From the NCBI RefSeq assembly GCF_004360155.1, contig NZ_ML178720.1, positions 29,078-93,077 on the forward strand: DNA of 64,000 bases. Reading direction: 5' to 3'. Below, in pieces: positions 32,574 to 41,776 of the stretch; the stretch's first letter is position 1, and each line of letters opens with the position of its first letter. Under the pieces are notes generated by a model that saw nothing but the letters and a program-made list of their open reading frames with translations, did not search any database and had not been told where the DNA came from. The DNA is from Paraglaciecola marina. GTDB lineage: Bacteria; Pseudomonadota; Gammaproteobacteria; Enterobacterales; Alteromonadaceae. A program made the position numbers and the translations under genes.

Positions 32574-34745
32574 ATGCTATCACTACCTAAACTTGCTCTT
32601 GTTAGTTTAGTGGTTATTGCCATAGGGGCGCTGCAGCAAGCAGTGCCCGCTTTTACAGGCGAACAATCCAAACTAAGCAACTCTCAACCTTCAAACTCAC
32701 CACCACTAGCAAACTTAACAGTGCTTTCTAATCAGGCTGTCACATCTTATCAAGATACAGAAAACGGAACTTTATATTTAATAACAAACGAAGTTATTGA
32801 AGATGTTGAAGGAAACAAAGCCACATCCAAAACATCTATTAGTCCGCTGCTAAATACAAAAGTAGATATAAAAGTAAATGGTATAGTGGCCCGAACTAAG
32901 CTCACTCAATCCTTTAAAAATGCTAGTGAGAATTGGGTTAACGGTATGTATGTATTTCCTTTACCTGAAAATGCCGCAGTGGATCATTTAATGATGACTA
33001 TCGGCGATAGGAAAATCGAAGGGCAAATAAAAGAAAAATCACAAGCTAAAAAGCTATTTGCCCAAGCCAAGTCAGAGGGCAAAAAAGTGAGTTTAGTGGC
33101 GCAACATCGCCCTAATGTATTTAGTAATCAAATCGCGAATATTGGACCAAATGAAACCATAGAAATCAGTATCGAGTATCAACAAATCTTAAATTTACAA
33201 GAACAAGAATATAGCCTGCGTTTCCCCATGACAGTGGCGCCTCGATACACCCCAGCTAATTCAAACGAAATCGTTGATACACCAATCCCCATGTCTAAAA
33301 TCAGTCCAGACCAAAATATCCAGTTATCAGTTAATTTACAGGCGGGTTTTGAGCTAAACAATATAGAAAGTGAGTTCCACCCAATAACTCAAAGCCGCTT
33401 ACCTGATGGCAGCTATAAAATAACCTTAAATAAAGACTCTCAAGTCAATCGAGACTTTGTATTGCATTGGCAACCAGAGTTGGGAGCAGATCCTAAAATT
33501 GCCCACCTAACTCAGCAGATTAATGGAGATGAGTATGGACTAATTATGATCAATGCCCCTAACAGTAAAGAATTTGTTTCGGCTTTGCCAAGGGAGGTTA
33601 TCTTTGTATTAGATACATCGGGGTCAATGGAGGGTGAGTCAATCATACAGGCCAAACAAGCTCTATTATTAGCCATTGACCAACTTAACGAACAAGATAG
33701 CTTTAATCTCATCGAGTTTAATAGCAGAGCCCAAAATTTGTGGCGAGTTCCTAAAAAAGTAACAGCCACAACCAAAAAGCAAGCGGCTGATTTTGTAAAC
33801 AGCTTAAAAGCCAACGGCGGAACCGAAATACACAGAGCTCTTAACTTGGCTTTCTCACTTAGCGCAAATCAAACAACTGAATCAAATATGAGCCAAGTCA
33901 TATTTATAACAGATGGCAGTGTAGCGAATGAAGAGTCATTGATGCAGCTAATAAAAAGCAAGATTGGCTATTCTCGATTATTTACAGTGGGTATCGGCAG
34001 TGCTCCTAATACTTACTTTATGAGTGAAGCAGCCGAAATGGGAAGAGGCACCTTTACCTATATTGGCTCTACCAGCCAAGTACAACAAAAAATGGCTGGC
34101 CTACTTACTAAGTTGAAGCACCCCACCCTTACAGATATAGAGTTATTACTAAGCTCATCTATTAAAAATCCAAAACAGAAAATAGAAATCTACCCAAAGA
34201 AGATTAGTGACCTATATCTGGGGGAGCCATTAATTGTAAGTTATAAAGTATCTCAACCCCCAATAGAAACTGAAGACTCATTTGGTAAAATCACCTTAAT
34301 TGGCCGTTACAGGGATCAAGATTGGCAACAACAATTACCTAAAACCGTTACCTCAAGGGAGGCTGGACTCAATGTGTTATGGGCAAGAAAGAAAATAAAA
34401 CAGCTCTCTCAAGATAAAAGACGAGCACAAATGCAGCCAACAAATTCAGCAGATCTACAAAGCGAATATCAAAGTCAGATCACCAATACCGCTCTCGAGC
34501 ATCATATAGTCAGTCAATATACCAGCTTGATTGCTATAGACGTAACGCCCACAAAGCCTATGGCGGAACATCAACACACACAAAAGCAGGCTGACTTATT
34601 AGCTAAAGCTAAACAAAATAGAACAGCAAAAATGGTGGGGAGCCTACCCCAAACTGCTACACCCGCAGAATTAAAAATGATTATGGGTTTATTTATAATA
34701 GGATTAGCAATATGTATGCACTTACTTACAAAAAGAAAAGTTTAG
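32574..34745 (+). CDS. Sortase target protein with VIT and von Willebrand A domains
   Basis: This 723-residue secreted protein has an N-terminal membrane segment or signal, a VIT domain (about 85-220, with NGMYVFPLPENAAVDHLMM) and a VWA domain with an intact MIDAS start (VLDTSGSMEG, about 345-355). A C-terminal sorting signal reads LPQTA (691-695), a hydrophobic helix and a KRK end. LPxTA is the motif expected for the partner class GN sortase. As in inter-alpha-trypsin inhibitor-like proteins, VIT/VWA pairs bind other proteins through a metal ion. It probably ends up on a surface or released after cleavage. Its 3' end overlaps the sortase gene by 34 bp. Confidence 0.95.
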   Translation: MLSLPKLALVSLVVIAIGALQQAVPAFTGEQSKLSNSQPSNSPPLANLTVLSNQAVTSYQDTENGTLYLITNEVIEDVEGNKATSKTSISPLLNTKVDIKVNGIVARTKLTQSFKNASENWVNGMYVFPLPENAAVDHLMMTIGDRKIEGQIKEKSQAKKLFAQAKSEGKKVSLVAQHRPNVFSNQIANIGPNETIEISIEYQQILNLQEQEYSLRFPMTVAPRYTPANSNEIVDTPIPMSKISPDQNIQLSVNLQAGFELNNIESEFHPITQSRLPDGSYKITLNKDSQVNRDFVLHWQPELGADPKIAHLTQQINGDEYGLIMINAPNSKEFVSALPREVIFVLDTSGSMEGESIIQAKQALLLAIDQLNEQDSFNLIEFNSRAQNLWRVPKKVTATTKKQAADFVNSLKANGGTEIHRALNLAFSLSANQTTESNMSQVIFITDGSVANEESLMQLIKSKIGYSRLFTVGIGSAPNTYFMSEAAEMGRGTFTYIGSTSQVQQKMAGLLTKLKHPTLTDIELLLSSSIKNPKQKIEIYPKKISDLYLGEPLIVSYKVSQPPIETEDSFGKITLIGRYRDQDWQQQLPKTVTSREAGLNVLWARKKIKQLSQDKRRAQMQPTNSADLQSEYQSQITNTALEHHIVSQYTSLIAIDVTPTKPMAEHQHTQKQADLLAKAKQNRTAKMVGSLPQTATPAELKMIMGLFIIGLAICMHLLTKRKV

Positions 34746-35341
34746 GCCGTAGACTTACCACCTTTATATATAAATATAAATGGATAACATTGGTTTTACT
34801 ATTAGGGGCTTATCAATTTTCAAGTGGTATCTATATATTTGCTAAAGCAGAATTAGCACAACGATTAATTGCTAGGGCCTGGCACAAAAGTCTTGATTTC
34901 AATGAGCCTGTTAAACCATGGCCGTGGGCAGACACGTACCCCATTGCAGAGCTACGTATTAAAAATAAAAATTGGTTTATTTTAGCGGGAGCAAGTGGAC
35001 GCAACCTCGCCTTTGCCCCGAGCCACATCAGCGCCACGCCAAAACCTGGAGAACAGGGCAACAGCGTGATCGTAGGACACAGAGATACCCAATTTAATCG
35101 CTTAAAAAATTTACAAACCGGTGACATTATTAGTGTCAACACTGGCGATAACACCCATAATTTTAAAATCACACAATTACGGATAGCCCATGAGTCGCAG
35201 CTAGAGTATATGGAAAACCATGAAAGCATTAATGGCATAAATCTAGATGAACCAAGCTTAACCTTAATTACATGCTATCCCTTTGATAGTGTGTTGCCCA
35301 ACCCCACCCATAGGTATATTGTAAGGGCAGTGGCTATTTAG
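34712..35341 (+). CDS. Class GN sortase
   Basis: The 209 residues include an N-terminal membrane anchor (about 24-43) and the sortase beta-barrel with catalytic His123 (VIVGHRDTQF), Cys188 (TLITCYPFD) and Arg201 (THRYIVRA). It should cut the neighbouring target between Thr and Ala of LPQTA and link it to an unknown nucleophile or release it. Class GN sortases occur in Gram-negative marine bacteria with exactly one target next to them. The start ATG lies inside the target gene, so expression of enzyme and substrate is coupled. Confidence 0.95.
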   Translation: MYALTYKKKSLGRRLTTFIYKYKWITLVLLLGAYQFSSGIYIFAKAELAQRLIARAWHKSLDFNEPVKPWPWADTYPIAELRIKNKNWFILAGASGRNLAFAPSHISATPKPGEQGNSVIVGHRDTQFNRLKNLQTGDIISVNTGDNTHNFKITQLRIAHESQLEYMENHESINGINLDEPSLTLITCYPFDSVLPNPTHRYIVRAVAI

Positions 35342-35502
35342 GTGCACAAAATAACAGACACCTTTTCCACATAAAAGTAAAAAATATGCTTCATAAATTA
35401 TAAAATCCAACAAAATCAAACGGTTGAAAAACTGGAATGAAAAACGCTATAGGGTCTGTTAGCGTTAATTTTAACTCACAAGTATAAATAGGGATTACAT
35501 CA

Positions 35503-35922
35503 ATGAATATATCTAAAACTTCACTTGCTATGGCATTAGCTGCATTAAGCATTGGCATGAGTGCATGTACTGAAAGCCAAAAAGAATCAACAGAGGCGGT
35601 AAAAGAAGATGCCACTAGCATGATGGAAAAAGCCAAAGAAAAATCTGTCACTTTATATGAAAAAACCAAAGAAGAAACCTCAGAACTAGCTGACGACGCA
35701 GCAGATATGGCAGACGATGCAAAACAAAGTGCATCTGAAACCTATGATGAAGTAAAAGAAAAAGCGAGCGATGCTTACGATGCGACTGCTGAAAAAACCG
35801 CTGAGGTTATGGATGCAACTAAAGAAAAAGCATCTGAATTGAAAGCTGACGCTGCTGAAAAACTAAAAGAAGCCTGCATTGCAGCAAATGAAAAAATGGA
35901 TAAAGACACTTCAGATTGTTAA
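35503..35922 (+). CDS. Helical Ala/Lys/Glu-rich lipoprotein
   Basis: The 139-residue protein starts with a lipoprotein signal (lipobox MSAC, Cys22). The rest is a low-complexity amphipathic helix of 11-residue-like repeats (SASETYDEVKEKASDAYD, ATAEKTAEVMDATKEKA), similar to LEA or apolipophorin-type proteins, closing with two Cys. Such proteins are linked to envelope stress or desiccation, but no function can be claimed. A strong terminator hairpin follows it. Confidence 0.72.
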   Translation: MNISKTSLAMALAALSIGMSACTESQKESTEAVKEDATSMMEKAKEKSVTLYEKTKEETSELADDAADMADDAKQSASETYDEVKEKASDAYDATAEKTAEVMDATKEKASELKADAAEKLKEACIAANEKMDKDTSDC

Positions 35923-35957
35923 TCATGTTTTCTTAATGACGACATAGAAGCGTCTGT

Positions 35958-35997
35958 TATTAGCAACAAAAAGAGAGTTTTCTTTTTGTTGCTAATA
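35958..35997 (+). terminator. Strong terminator hairpin after the helical lipoprotein
   Basis: TATTAGCAACAAAAAG pairs perfectly with CTTTTTGTTGCTAATA over 16 bp around an 8-nt loop and is followed by TTTCTATTT. It ends the lipoprotein transcript before the DUF1428 gene. Confidence 0.8.
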
Positions 35998-36082
35998 TTT
36001 CTATTTAAGTATTTCAAAATACAAGCTAACGTTAAACTACACAAACCTACCTTTTCAAACCTAAACATTAAAGGTGACCTAG

Positions 36083-36436
36083 ATGTCATATGTAGATGGA
36101 TTTGTAGCCGCAGTACCCACCGAAAACAAAGATCAATATATCAATCACGCCCAAATTGCAGCCATTGTATTTAAAGAGCATGGCGCTCTTAACATAGTTG
36201 AAAATTGGGAAGATGATGTACCTGAAGGTAAAATCACGTCTTTTCCCTTGGCAGTCAAAAAGCAAGCCGATGAAGCGGTGGTATTTTCTTGGATAGTATG
36301 GCCATCAAAAGAAGTACGTGACACAGCTTGGCAAAAAGTAATGGAAGACCCAAGAATGGACCCAAATGAAAACCCTATGCCTTTTGACGGCAAAAGGCTT
36401 ATTTACGGGGGCTTCAATACAGTTCTTGACGTATAA
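36083..36436 (+). CDS. ybaA: DUF1428 (YbaA-like) protein
   Basis: The 117 residues match DUF1428: start YVDGFVAAVPTENKDQYINHAQ, middle FPLAVKKQADEAVVFSWIVWPS and end MPFDGKRLIYGGFNTVLD. The family adopts a dimeric ferredoxin-like alpha/beta barrel fold; its role is unknown. An AGGTG ribosome-binding site precedes the ATG. It stands alone after a terminator and converges on the transporter gene. Confidence 0.88.
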   Translation: MSYVDGFVAAVPTENKDQYINHAQIAAIVFKEHGALNIVENWEDDVPEGKITSFPLAVKKQADEAVVFSWIVWPSKEVRDTAWQKVMEDPRMDPNENPMPFDGKRLIYGGFNTVLDV

Positions 36437-36501
36437 GGGTTTTCGTAGAATTAACAATATTAGGGCAGAGGTTGTAATTAAACAGCTCTGCCATTGCTGT
36501 A

Positions 36502-38010
36502 TCAATGCCTAAAATCAGATAGTAATGCAGGGATACCAGGTAGCATACCCACCATAGCCATGACTGAGGTTAATATAATGAACATAATAAGTGGTATAAC
36601 CCAACGGCTCATATGACTTAGCTCTGCACTTCTATCTTTACAACCAATAAGCCCTAAATTGTCTAACAACATAGTTAACGACCAACCAAAAGCAGGGTTT
36701 ACCAATGTTGACGCAAACACCACAATAGCAGCTGATTGAGTGGTTTTACCTTCTCGAGTCATTTCCATTCCCGCTTCAAGAAGTGGAATAAACACCCCTA
36801 CAATTAGCGCCACACATAACACGGGTTGCCACACAGCCAAATCCATTGGGTAACCCCATATGCCTGCAATTACACAAAATAGCGCAGTCAAAATAGCGCC
36901 CGCCGGTATGGGTCGTTTAGCTATTGCTGCCGGAACTATGTAAGTGCCCCAAGAAGAGGTGAAATTAGCGCCGCCAAAAATAGATCCAAATATTTGTCTA
37001 ATTGATGCACTAAGCATAGTGTCGTCTATGTTCATTTGTACTTTCTCAGTACGTTTGGGATAGCTTATTTTTTGAAATACCTGATGCCCTAAAAAATCTG
37101 GTGACCACATAGCTACGGCTAAGATTGCAAAGGGAAGAACCACTATAAAGCTCTCTAAGGTAGGTAAACCAAGCATCCAGCCGCTATTTTCACCCCACCA
37201 ATACATAGGGTTCATATTGGGTAAACCTGGTGCAGTCTTGAAGGAAAAAGGAGCGCCTAACGAAAACGCAATGCCACCACCAATTAAGCAACTTAATGGC
37301 ACAGCTAACCATCTCTTTTTAAAATGCTCTAAAAATGCATATAGCAATATAGTGGCAAGGATAACAATAAACGCGATATGGGTTTTATCTATACCGTCAG
37401 CCCAAACAAAGAGTTTTTTGACTTGAGAAATTGTCCCAATAAATCCTAAGTAAAGCAGCAAGCCTCCACACACACCTTTACTGGTAAGCCGAGCAAGTAA
37501 ACTGCCGCCTTTACTAAAAGCCAAAATAAGTCCAAAAGCACCAATCAATAAACCAAACGCCATAGGGTGACCACCCGCGGCAACAACTATTGGAATTAAA
37601 GGTATTAATGGCCCGTGAGTACCTGCTAAATTAGCAGTGGGCAAAATGAAGCCTGAAAATAAAATGATGAAAACGGAAACAATCAGCAACTCATAACGTA
37701 CGTTTTCTAAAACGAAACCATCACCTAAACCTAAAGCGCTAGCAAATGTTGAGGCAATTGCGGCAACCATAACCACTTTACCAATAGTGGCAGCCATGGC
37801 GGGAATGGTGTCTTCAAATTCAAACCGATAATCCTTAAAAGGTACATTTGGCCGCCAACGTTTGGGCTGCATGATTTGTAATTCATGCTCTAGGTATTCA
37901 TCTCTATTATTAAATTCAGAGCTAATTTTATGAAGCTCTTCATAGCTGCCAGATACTGCCTTAGCATTTAATGCATCAGTGCCAGCTTCATTTTGATTTG
38001 TGTTATTCAT
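36502..38010 (-). CDS. DUF3360 membrane protein, probable anion or nucleobase-type transporter
   Basis: This 502-residue protein has a soluble N-terminal region of about 65 residues and about 12 hydrophobic segments. Conserved stretches (FILPTANLAGTHGPLIPLIP, FGGANFTSSWGTYIVPAA) resemble the UraA/SulP-type inverted-repeat transporter fold, in line with the DUF3360 family of Vibrio and Alteromonadales. The substrate is not known. It is the only gene on its transcript, with a 338-bp region upstream of its start. Confidence 0.75.
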   Translation of the reverse strand: MNNTNQNEAGTDALNAKAVSGSYEELHKISSEFNNRDEYLEHELQIMQPKRWRPNVPFKDYRFEFEDTIPAMAATIGKVVMVAAIASTFASALGLGDGFVLENVRYELLIVSVFIILFSGFILPTANLAGTHGPLIPLIPIVVAAGGHPMAFGLLIGAFGLILAFSKGGSLLARLTSKGVCGGLLLYLGFIGTISQVKKLFVWADGIDKTHIAFIVILATILLYAFLEHFKKRWLAVPLSCLIGGGIAFSLGAPFSFKTAPGLPNMNPMYWWGENSGWMLGLPTLESFIVVLPFAILAVAMWSPDFLGHQVFQKISYPKRTEKVQMNIDDTMLSASIRQIFGSIFGGANFTSSWGTYIVPAAIAKRPIPAGAILTALFCVIAGIWGYPMDLAVWQPVLCVALIVGVFIPLLEAGMEMTREGKTTQSAAIVVFASTLVNPAFGWSLTMLLDNLGLIGCKDRSAELSHMSRWVIPLIMFIILTSVMAMVGMLPGIPALLSDFRH

Positions 38011-38348
38011 TAAGAACCCTTAATAACCTACTTAGCAGAAGCTATGTGACTGTAAGGGGCGCAGGGTAGGTAATTATCGATAAACAGCATATAAGCAATA
38101 GGTCGTATACGGTAGAATAGGTGAGTGAGATGGAGATTAAGACTTGAGTAACGAATCAAGCTAACTATTGGACGAACTAGGGTTTGCACTTAGATAGGAG
38201 AAATCTTAACTTGAAATGACGTAAACAGACGCAATATTATTAGCGCTGAGTAAATCAAGCTCTCACTTCAAATAACGTTCTTTTAGCAAGTTTTAGCCGC
38301 TAGAGTTCACTTTACAATTTCGATTTAACACATTAGCTGGCAGTTTAT
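38011..38348. other. 338-bp divergent intergenic region
   Basis: This lies between the divergent DUF3360 and yadG genes. I see no open reading frame with a ribosome-binding site and no strong palindrome. Possible weak -35/-10 elements toward yadG (TTGAAA near 38212, then AATATT 17 bp on) are poor matches. Confidence 0.5.
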
Positions 38349-39314
38349 ATGAACGCACTTAACATTAAAGGTTTGACCAAAACTTATAAAGGCGGCACAA
38401 AAGCCTTACAAGGCGTCGACCTAGAAGTAAAACAAGGGGATTTTTTCGCATTACTAGGCCCAAATGGTGCGGGTAAATCCACTACCATAGGTATCATTAG
38501 TTCTCTGGTCAATAAGACTGATGGCACAGTAGATGTATTTGAATACTCCTTATCTGAGCAGCCGGTACAAGCTAAATCTTGTATTGGCTTAGTCCCTCAA
38601 GAGTTTAACTTCAATCAATTTGAAACCCTTACGCAAATTCTTCTAAATCAAGCAGGTTACTATGGGGTGCCAAGACACCTAGCTAAGCCTAGAGCCGAAA
38701 AATATCTGAAGCAGTTAGACCTATGGGAAAAACGCAACTCACCTTCAAGACAGTTATCAGGAGGCATGAAACGACGCCTGATGATAGCTAGAGCATTAAT
38801 GCACGAACCAAGAATGCTCATTCTAGACGAACCGACTGCTGGGGTAGACATAGAAATAAGACGCTCCATGTGGGCCTTCTTAAAAGAAATTAACGAACAA
38901 GGAGTGACGATTATTCTCACTACCCATTACCTTGAAGAAGCAGAAATGTTATGCCGAAATATTGCCATAATAGATAAAGGTAAAATCGTACAAAACACTA
39001 GCATGAAGGCTTTGCTTGCTACCCTAAATATTGAAACCTTTGTATTAGACTTATCTAAGAATGTTAGTTCTTTAAGTATTGAAGGCTTTCAAAGTCGTTT
39101 AACCGCAGAGCGCACTTTAGAGGTGGATGTACCTAAAGAAACCAGCTTGAACAATGTATTTGAACAATTAACCAATCAAGATATTGAAGTCTTGAGTATG
39201 CGTAACAAGTCTAATCGTTTAGAAGAGTTATTTGTAAGGTTAGTAGAATCAGGCCGAGCGGAGCAAAAAAGTATCGACCAAGTGGATGCCACTACCCAAG
39301 GAGCAAATTCATGA
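38349..39314 (+). CDS. yadG: ABC transporter ATPase YadG
   Basis: The 321 residues carry Walker A GPNGAGKST, Q-loop VPQEFNFNQFE, signature LSGGMKRR, Walker B MLILDEPTAGVD and H-loop TTHYLEEAE, followed by a C-terminal regulatory part as in E. coli YadG (308). Its stop overlaps the permease start (ATGA). It lies near panP/panC/panB and folK-pcnB-dksA, as yadG does in E. coli, which supports orthology. It is an ABC-2 type exporter ATPase; the exported substrate is unknown. Confidence 0.92.
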   Translation: MNALNIKGLTKTYKGGTKALQGVDLEVKQGDFFALLGPNGAGKSTTIGIISSLVNKTDGTVDVFEYSLSEQPVQAKSCIGLVPQEFNFNQFETLTQILLNQAGYYGVPRHLAKPRAEKYLKQLDLWEKRNSPSRQLSGGMKRRLMIARALMHEPRMLILDEPTAGVDIEIRRSMWAFLKEINEQGVTIILTTHYLEEAEMLCRNIAIIDKGKIVQNTSMKALLATLNIETFVLDLSKNVSSLSIEGFQSRLTAERTLEVDVPKETSLNNVFEQLTNQDIEVLSMRNKSNRLEELFVRLVESGRAEQKSIDQVDATTQGANS

Positions 39315-40081
39315 ACTCATTAAGTATGGTGGCGTTAAGAACAATTTGGATCAAAGAGTGCACGCGATTTTTGAGGATTTGGGTCCAAACCCTGTTACCA
39401 CCAGCCATTACTATGTCTTTGTATTTTGTGATTTTTGGTAACCTGATCGGCAGTCGCATTGGCGACATGGGCGGCTTTAGCTATATGGAATTTATAGTAC
39501 CAGGGCTAATTATGATGTCGGTGATCACCAATGCTTACGCCAATGTGTCATCTTCTTTTTATAGTGCCAAATATCAGCGTAATGTTGAAGAGTTACTAGT
39601 AGCCCCTGTGTCTAACTGGATTATTATTGCCGGTTATGTGGGTGGTGGTGTTGCGAGAGGCATGTTAGTAGGGGTGATTGTAACTTTAGTCTCACTCATT
39701 TTTGTTGATGTGCACATTCATAGTTTAACGCTTATTCTAGTGACCTTATTTTTAACTGCGGTTTTGTTTTCTACAGCTGGACTCATTAATGGAATTTATG
39801 CCAATACCTTTGATGACGTCAGTATAGTCCCTACTTTTATTTTAACTCCGCTAACCTACCTAGGCGGTGTGTTTTATTCTTTGTCTTTATTACCTGAGTT
39901 TTGGCAATGGGTAAGTAAAATAAACCCTATTGTGTATATGGTTAACGGCTTTAGATATGGTTTTTTAGGGGTGTCTGATATGAGTCACTATATCTCTTTA
40001 GGGATATTAGTGATTTTTAATATTGTATTGCTTGGCTTTGCTTATAGCTTGATTAAACGTGGCGTAGGTATCCGTAGTTAA
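39311..40081 (+). CDS. yadH: ABC-2 type transporter permease YadH
   Basis: The 256 residues equal the length of E. coli YadH. Six hydrophobic segments and the ABC-2 signature (YSAKYQRNVEELLVAPVSNW; LTPLTYLGGVFYSLSLLPEFW..INPIVYMVNGFRYG) are present. It forms the transporter with YadG, to which it is coupled by a 4-bp overlap. The substrate is unknown. Confidence 0.92.
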   Translation: MNSLSMVALRTIWIKECTRFLRIWVQTLLPPAITMSLYFVIFGNLIGSRIGDMGGFSYMEFIVPGLIMMSVITNAYANVSSSFYSAKYQRNVEELLVAPVSNWIIIAGYVGGGVARGMLVGVIVTLVSLIFVDVHIHSLTLILVTLFLTAVLFSTAGLINGIYANTFDDVSIVPTFILTPLTYLGGVFYSLSLLPEFWQWVSKINPIVYMVNGFRYGFLGVSDMSHYISLGILVIFNIVLLGFAYSLIKRGVGIRS

Positions 40082-40103
40082 TTACGGCTGAAATAGACTT
40101 AAT

Positions 40104-40769
40104 ATGAAAAACTCAGCTCGTTCCATCACAACCAACCAAGTTGGCATACATCAAAATCTAGAGAAGGTGGTACAACGCCATCTCAACTCCAGCAGTCAAA
40201 AGCCTTTATCAAACCATACTAAAGATGCTTTTATAGAAGTCTTGGAGTGGCTAGGTGATTGGCAAGGCCCACTTATTTTAGACTCTTGTTGTGGAGTTGG
40301 AGAAAGTACCGCAAATATTGCGCTAGCTCATCCAGAAACCAAAGTAATTGGTGTTGATAAATCCGCTCTGCGGACTCAAAAGCATCACGTATATTCTGCT
40401 AAGACAGACAACTACCTTGTAGTGCGAGCTGACTTACAAGACTTTTTAAGATTACTTGTTCTTGAAGAAAAGCAGCTATATAAACATTATCTTTTATATC
40501 CAAACCCCTACCCTAAGTCTGCCCACTTGCAACGCAGGTGGTATGCCTCATCTACCTTTACGGACATAATAAAGTTAGGGGGTATATTTGAGGTAAGAAG
40601 TAATTGGAAGTTATATATCGAAGAATTTGTTCAAGCTTTGCTGATTGCAAATATTCAAAGTAACGTCACTCAAGTTGAAAAAATCACCCCTATGACACCC
40701 TTTGAGCGTAAGTATTGGGAAAGCGGCCAAGACAGCTGGAAGCTAATCTCAACTCTTGCCGCCAACTAA
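40104..40769 (+). CDS. TrmB-like SAM-dependent methyltransferase
   Basis: This 221-residue protein has AdoMet motif I (LILDSCCGVGESTANIA), motif II (VIGVDKSALRTQKH) and the segment LLYPNPYPKSAHLQRRWY, which parallels the PDPWPKxRHxKRR motif of tRNA (guanine-46-N7) methyltransferase TrmB. The acidic end (TPMTPFERKYWESGQ) is also TrmB-like (F-E). It is divergent enough that a second N7-methylase or other RNA target is possible; a canonical trmB may lie elsewhere. It follows yadH by 22 bp. Confidence 0.75.
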   Translation: MKNSARSITTNQVGIHQNLEKVVQRHLNSSSQKPLSNHTKDAFIEVLEWLGDWQGPLILDSCCGVGESTANIALAHPETKVIGVDKSALRTQKHHVYSAKTDNYLVVRADLQDFLRLLVLEEKQLYKHYLLYPNPYPKSAHLQRRWYASSTFTDIIKLGGIFEVRSNWKLYIEEFVQALLIANIQSNVTQVEKITPMTPFERKYWESGQDSWKLISTLAAN

Positions 40770-40788
40770 AGCCAATAAATCTCTGCTA

Positions 40789-41502
40789 TCAATCGGTATT
40801 CGCTTTAGGTTGGCTAAAGTAAAACCCTTGGGCATATTTTAGGCCTAAGTCTTTTACTTTTATTAGGGTTTCTTTTTGTTCTATATGCTCAGCTATGAGA
40901 ATCACGCCATTCTTTTTCGAAGCTCTGATTAGTGACTCAATAAGCTCAACATTAGCAGTATCGCTCCCTTCGGACTCAAATAAACTCCCTGGTACCTTAA
41001 TTGCGGCCACAGGCAGGCTTAGCACCTTTTCAACATTTTCTTTAGTCAAATCAAAGTGGTCGATAATGATTTTTACACCATAATCTGCGCACATTTCAGC
41101 AAAACACAAAAAGCTTTGCAGTTCTGCTAAGGCATTCTGCGCGGTAATCTCAATAGACACCCTGTTAGGGTTAGGATAATCAGCCAACTGGGAACGGAAA
41201 AACTGGTAGATCTCAGAATCTGTCATGTCTGAAAGGCTGACATTAATATTCCACGCCATATTAATGTCCCTAAAGTAGCTAGCACTGCGCTTGAAAATAG
41301 TCTCTGTTAGCTGAGCTACAGAGTGTTGTCTTTCAACCAAAAACAAGAACTGGCTAGGTAGGTAGGTGTTGTCATGCAAGTTAACTAAGCGTGCTAAACA
41401 CTCGTAACTCCATACAGTATTATTTTCTAAATCCATGATTGGCTGAAAAAAGGGTACAACGCTTTCTAGGCTAAAACTATCTGTAACTTCCGTGACTTGC
41501 AT
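40789..41502 (-). CDS. EAL-domain protein with altered catalytic motif
   Basis: This is a stand-alone EAL domain of 237 residues. Glu34 (ECLARL for EAL), Asn87, Glu118, Lys169, Glu205 and Gln225 remain. The key DDFG motif reads DHFD (His149 for the second metal-binding Asp), and the KxD motif reads KVPG. This suggests loss of cyclic di-GMP hydrolysis and a role as receptor or protein-binding domain, as known for other degenerate EAL proteins. It is convergent with the TrmB-like gene. Confidence 0.85.
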   Translation of the reverse strand: MQVTEVTDSFSLESVVPFFQPIMDLENNTVWSYECLARLVNLHDNTYLPSQFLFLVERQHSVAQLTETIFKRSASYFRDINMAWNINVSLSDMTDSEIYQFFRSQLADYPNPNRVSIEITAQNALAELQSFLCFAEMCADYGVKIIIDHFDLTKENVEKVLSLPVAAIKVPGSLFESEGSDTANVELIESLIRASKKNGVILIAEHIEQKETLIKVKDLGLKYAQGFYFSQPKANTD

Positions 41503-41776
41503 ATTTATGATTAATTATTTTAGTTAAACTCCATTCAATATAACAATTTGTTAACAAAGATAAAATAGCAAGATAAAAAGCTGGTTTAATCTTTATAATT
41601 CGTCACTCACTTAAACAATTGATTTTGATATAAACCCCGCTGAAAAAGCCATTATATTGATTAAAATTAGTACCACAAAACTAATCAGCCCCTAATAGTC
41701 TTGATACTACCTATTGGTCTATAAGCCGATTTAATGTAAAGTTCGCGACTTATCCGATTTCATATAAGGTAACAGC

